Below are positions 32,825 through 33,285 of a stretch of DNA of 33,285 bases, one piece after another. The notes under the pieces were generated by a model. It ran no database searches and was not told the origin of the DNA. It saw nothing but the letters and a program-made list of their open reading frames with translations. The stretch lies in contig DEQC01000009.1 in assembly GCA_002359055.1 (NCBI GenBank), positions 14,647 to 47,931 of the forward strand. Direction: 5' to 3'. How positions within the stretch are numbered: the first letter of the stretch is position 1; each line of letters opens with the position of its first letter. Position numbers and translations under genes: made by a program. The stretch is from Flavobacteriales bacterium UBA3376. Lineage in GTDB: Bacteria; Bacteroidota; Bacteroidia; Flavobacteriales; Weeksellaceae.

Positions 32825-33285
32825 ATGAAAGAAAAGAATTTATTGCTAAATAAAAAAAACAAAAATATTGCAGGAGAAATCTCCATCTGTGGCTCAAAAA
32901 GTGAAAGTAATCGCTTATTGATTTTAAACTCTTTGTTCGATAATAAAATTTCAATTTCCAATCTTTCGGATTCTGACGATACTCGAGTTTTAAAAGAGGC
33001 TTTGAATTCCAATGCTAAAAACATCAATATCGGTCACGCGGGTACAGCTATGCGATTTTTGACTGCATATTATTCAATCAAAGAAAATCTTGAAGTCGAA
33101 TTGCATGGATCCGATAGGATGAGACAAAGGCCGATTGGTGTTTTGGTCGATGCATTGAATGCACTCGGAGCTGAAATTAATTATTTAGAAAATCATGGTT
33201 TTCCACCATTAAAAATCAAAGGAAAATCTATAATAAAAGACCACGTAAGTTTAGAAGCAAATATCAGTAGTCAATTCATCACCGC
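32825..33285 (+). CDS. aroA: 3-phosphoshikimate 1-carboxyvinyltransferase (EPSP synthase), 5' part
   Basis: The frame from ATG 32825 stays open to the window end and gives 153 codons. Family motifs appear in order: the N-terminal GSKSESNRLLIL (23-34, shikimate 3-phosphate-binding Lys and Ser), DSDDTRVLKEAL (49-60), GHAGTAMRFLTAYYS (70-84, corresponding to the G-N-A-G-T-A-x-R loop), GSDRMRQRPIGVLVDAL (95-111) and SSQFIT (148-153). AroA makes EPSP, the penultimate precursor of chorismate, so the operon that opens with DAHP synthase ends, within this window, with another shikimate-pathway enzyme. The His in G-H-A-G-T-A replaces the usual Asn, as in some other Bacteroidota as far as I recall. The remaining two thirds lie outside. 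Confidence 0.95.
   Translation, partial: MKEKNLLLNKKNKNIAGEISICGSKSESNRLLILNSLFDNKISISNLSDSDDTRVLKEALNSNAKNINIGHAGTAMRFLTAYYSIKENLEVELHGSDRMRQRPIGVLVDALNALGAEINYLENHGFPPLKIKGKSIIKDHVSLEANISSQFIT

Overview
The window is a low-GC, gene-dense chromosomal segment of a Bacteroidota bacterium, most likely a member of the Flavobacteriaceae. Evidence for this: eleven gene starts are preceded by the Bacteroidota -7 promoter element TAnnTTTG; Shine-Dalgarno motifs are almost absent; there is a type IX secretion (T9SS) cargo protein, a PorT-like protein, DUF5606 and DUF3857 proteins, and a GYDVA-motif GHMP kinase. I see no tRNA, rRNA, CRISPR array, insertion sequence, integrase or phage gene. No stretch longer than about 300 bases lacks a gene.

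Layout. 1-2085 (minus strand): aquaporin (cut by the window edge, own promoter), GHMP kinase, fabD. 2170-6774 (minus): a tight operon dapD > LtaS-like membrane sulfatase > GT9-GT2 fusion glycosyltransferase. 6841-9173 (plus): ruvX/yqgF, def, DUF5606 protein, mazG. 9231-11116 (plus): a small accessory-looking stretch with a T9SS-sorted protein and a small secreted unknown protein, placed between two copies of the uvrB 5' end. 11117-14422 (plus): uvrB and an MFS exporter, converging on the minus pair ABC-F ATPase > TauE/SafE permease (14409-17104). 17306-17857 (plus): a lipoprotein with a surface-export-like signal. 18038-20140 (plus): topB, converging at a bidirectional terminator on the minus pair rpsO > pnp (20205-22838). 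23032-26014 (plus): a membrane-anchored unknown, ubiE, porT-like and a probable lipoprotein. 26137-33285 (plus): a seven-gene run of DAHP synthase/chorismate mutase, rsgA, dtd, two DUF3857/transglutaminase-type proteins, a MazG-like pyrophosphohydrolase and the 5' part of aroA.

Functional themes. Most genes are housekeeping: fatty acid, isoprenoid-type, lysine/peptidoglycan and aromatic synthesis, DNA repair, RNA decay, ribosome maturation, tRNA proofreading and nucleotide-pool cleaning. Envelope functions form a second theme (sulfatase/glycosyltransferase operon, PorT-like, lipoproteins, T9SS cargo).

I did not find a clear, complete, undescribed system. The most unusual structure is a 59-bp direct repeat (58/59 identical) of the uvrB promoter plus first codons. 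The upstream copy encodes a 16-codon truncated UvrB peptide whose stop overlaps the start of a small secreted-protein gene (ATGA). Next are the GT9-GT2 fusion, a tandem of one apparently intact and one apparently inactive transglutaminase-fold protein, a strong terminator ending 8 bases before a start codon, promoters that imply leaderless mRNAs, and a topoisomerase III whose Toprim motif lacks the second aspartate.
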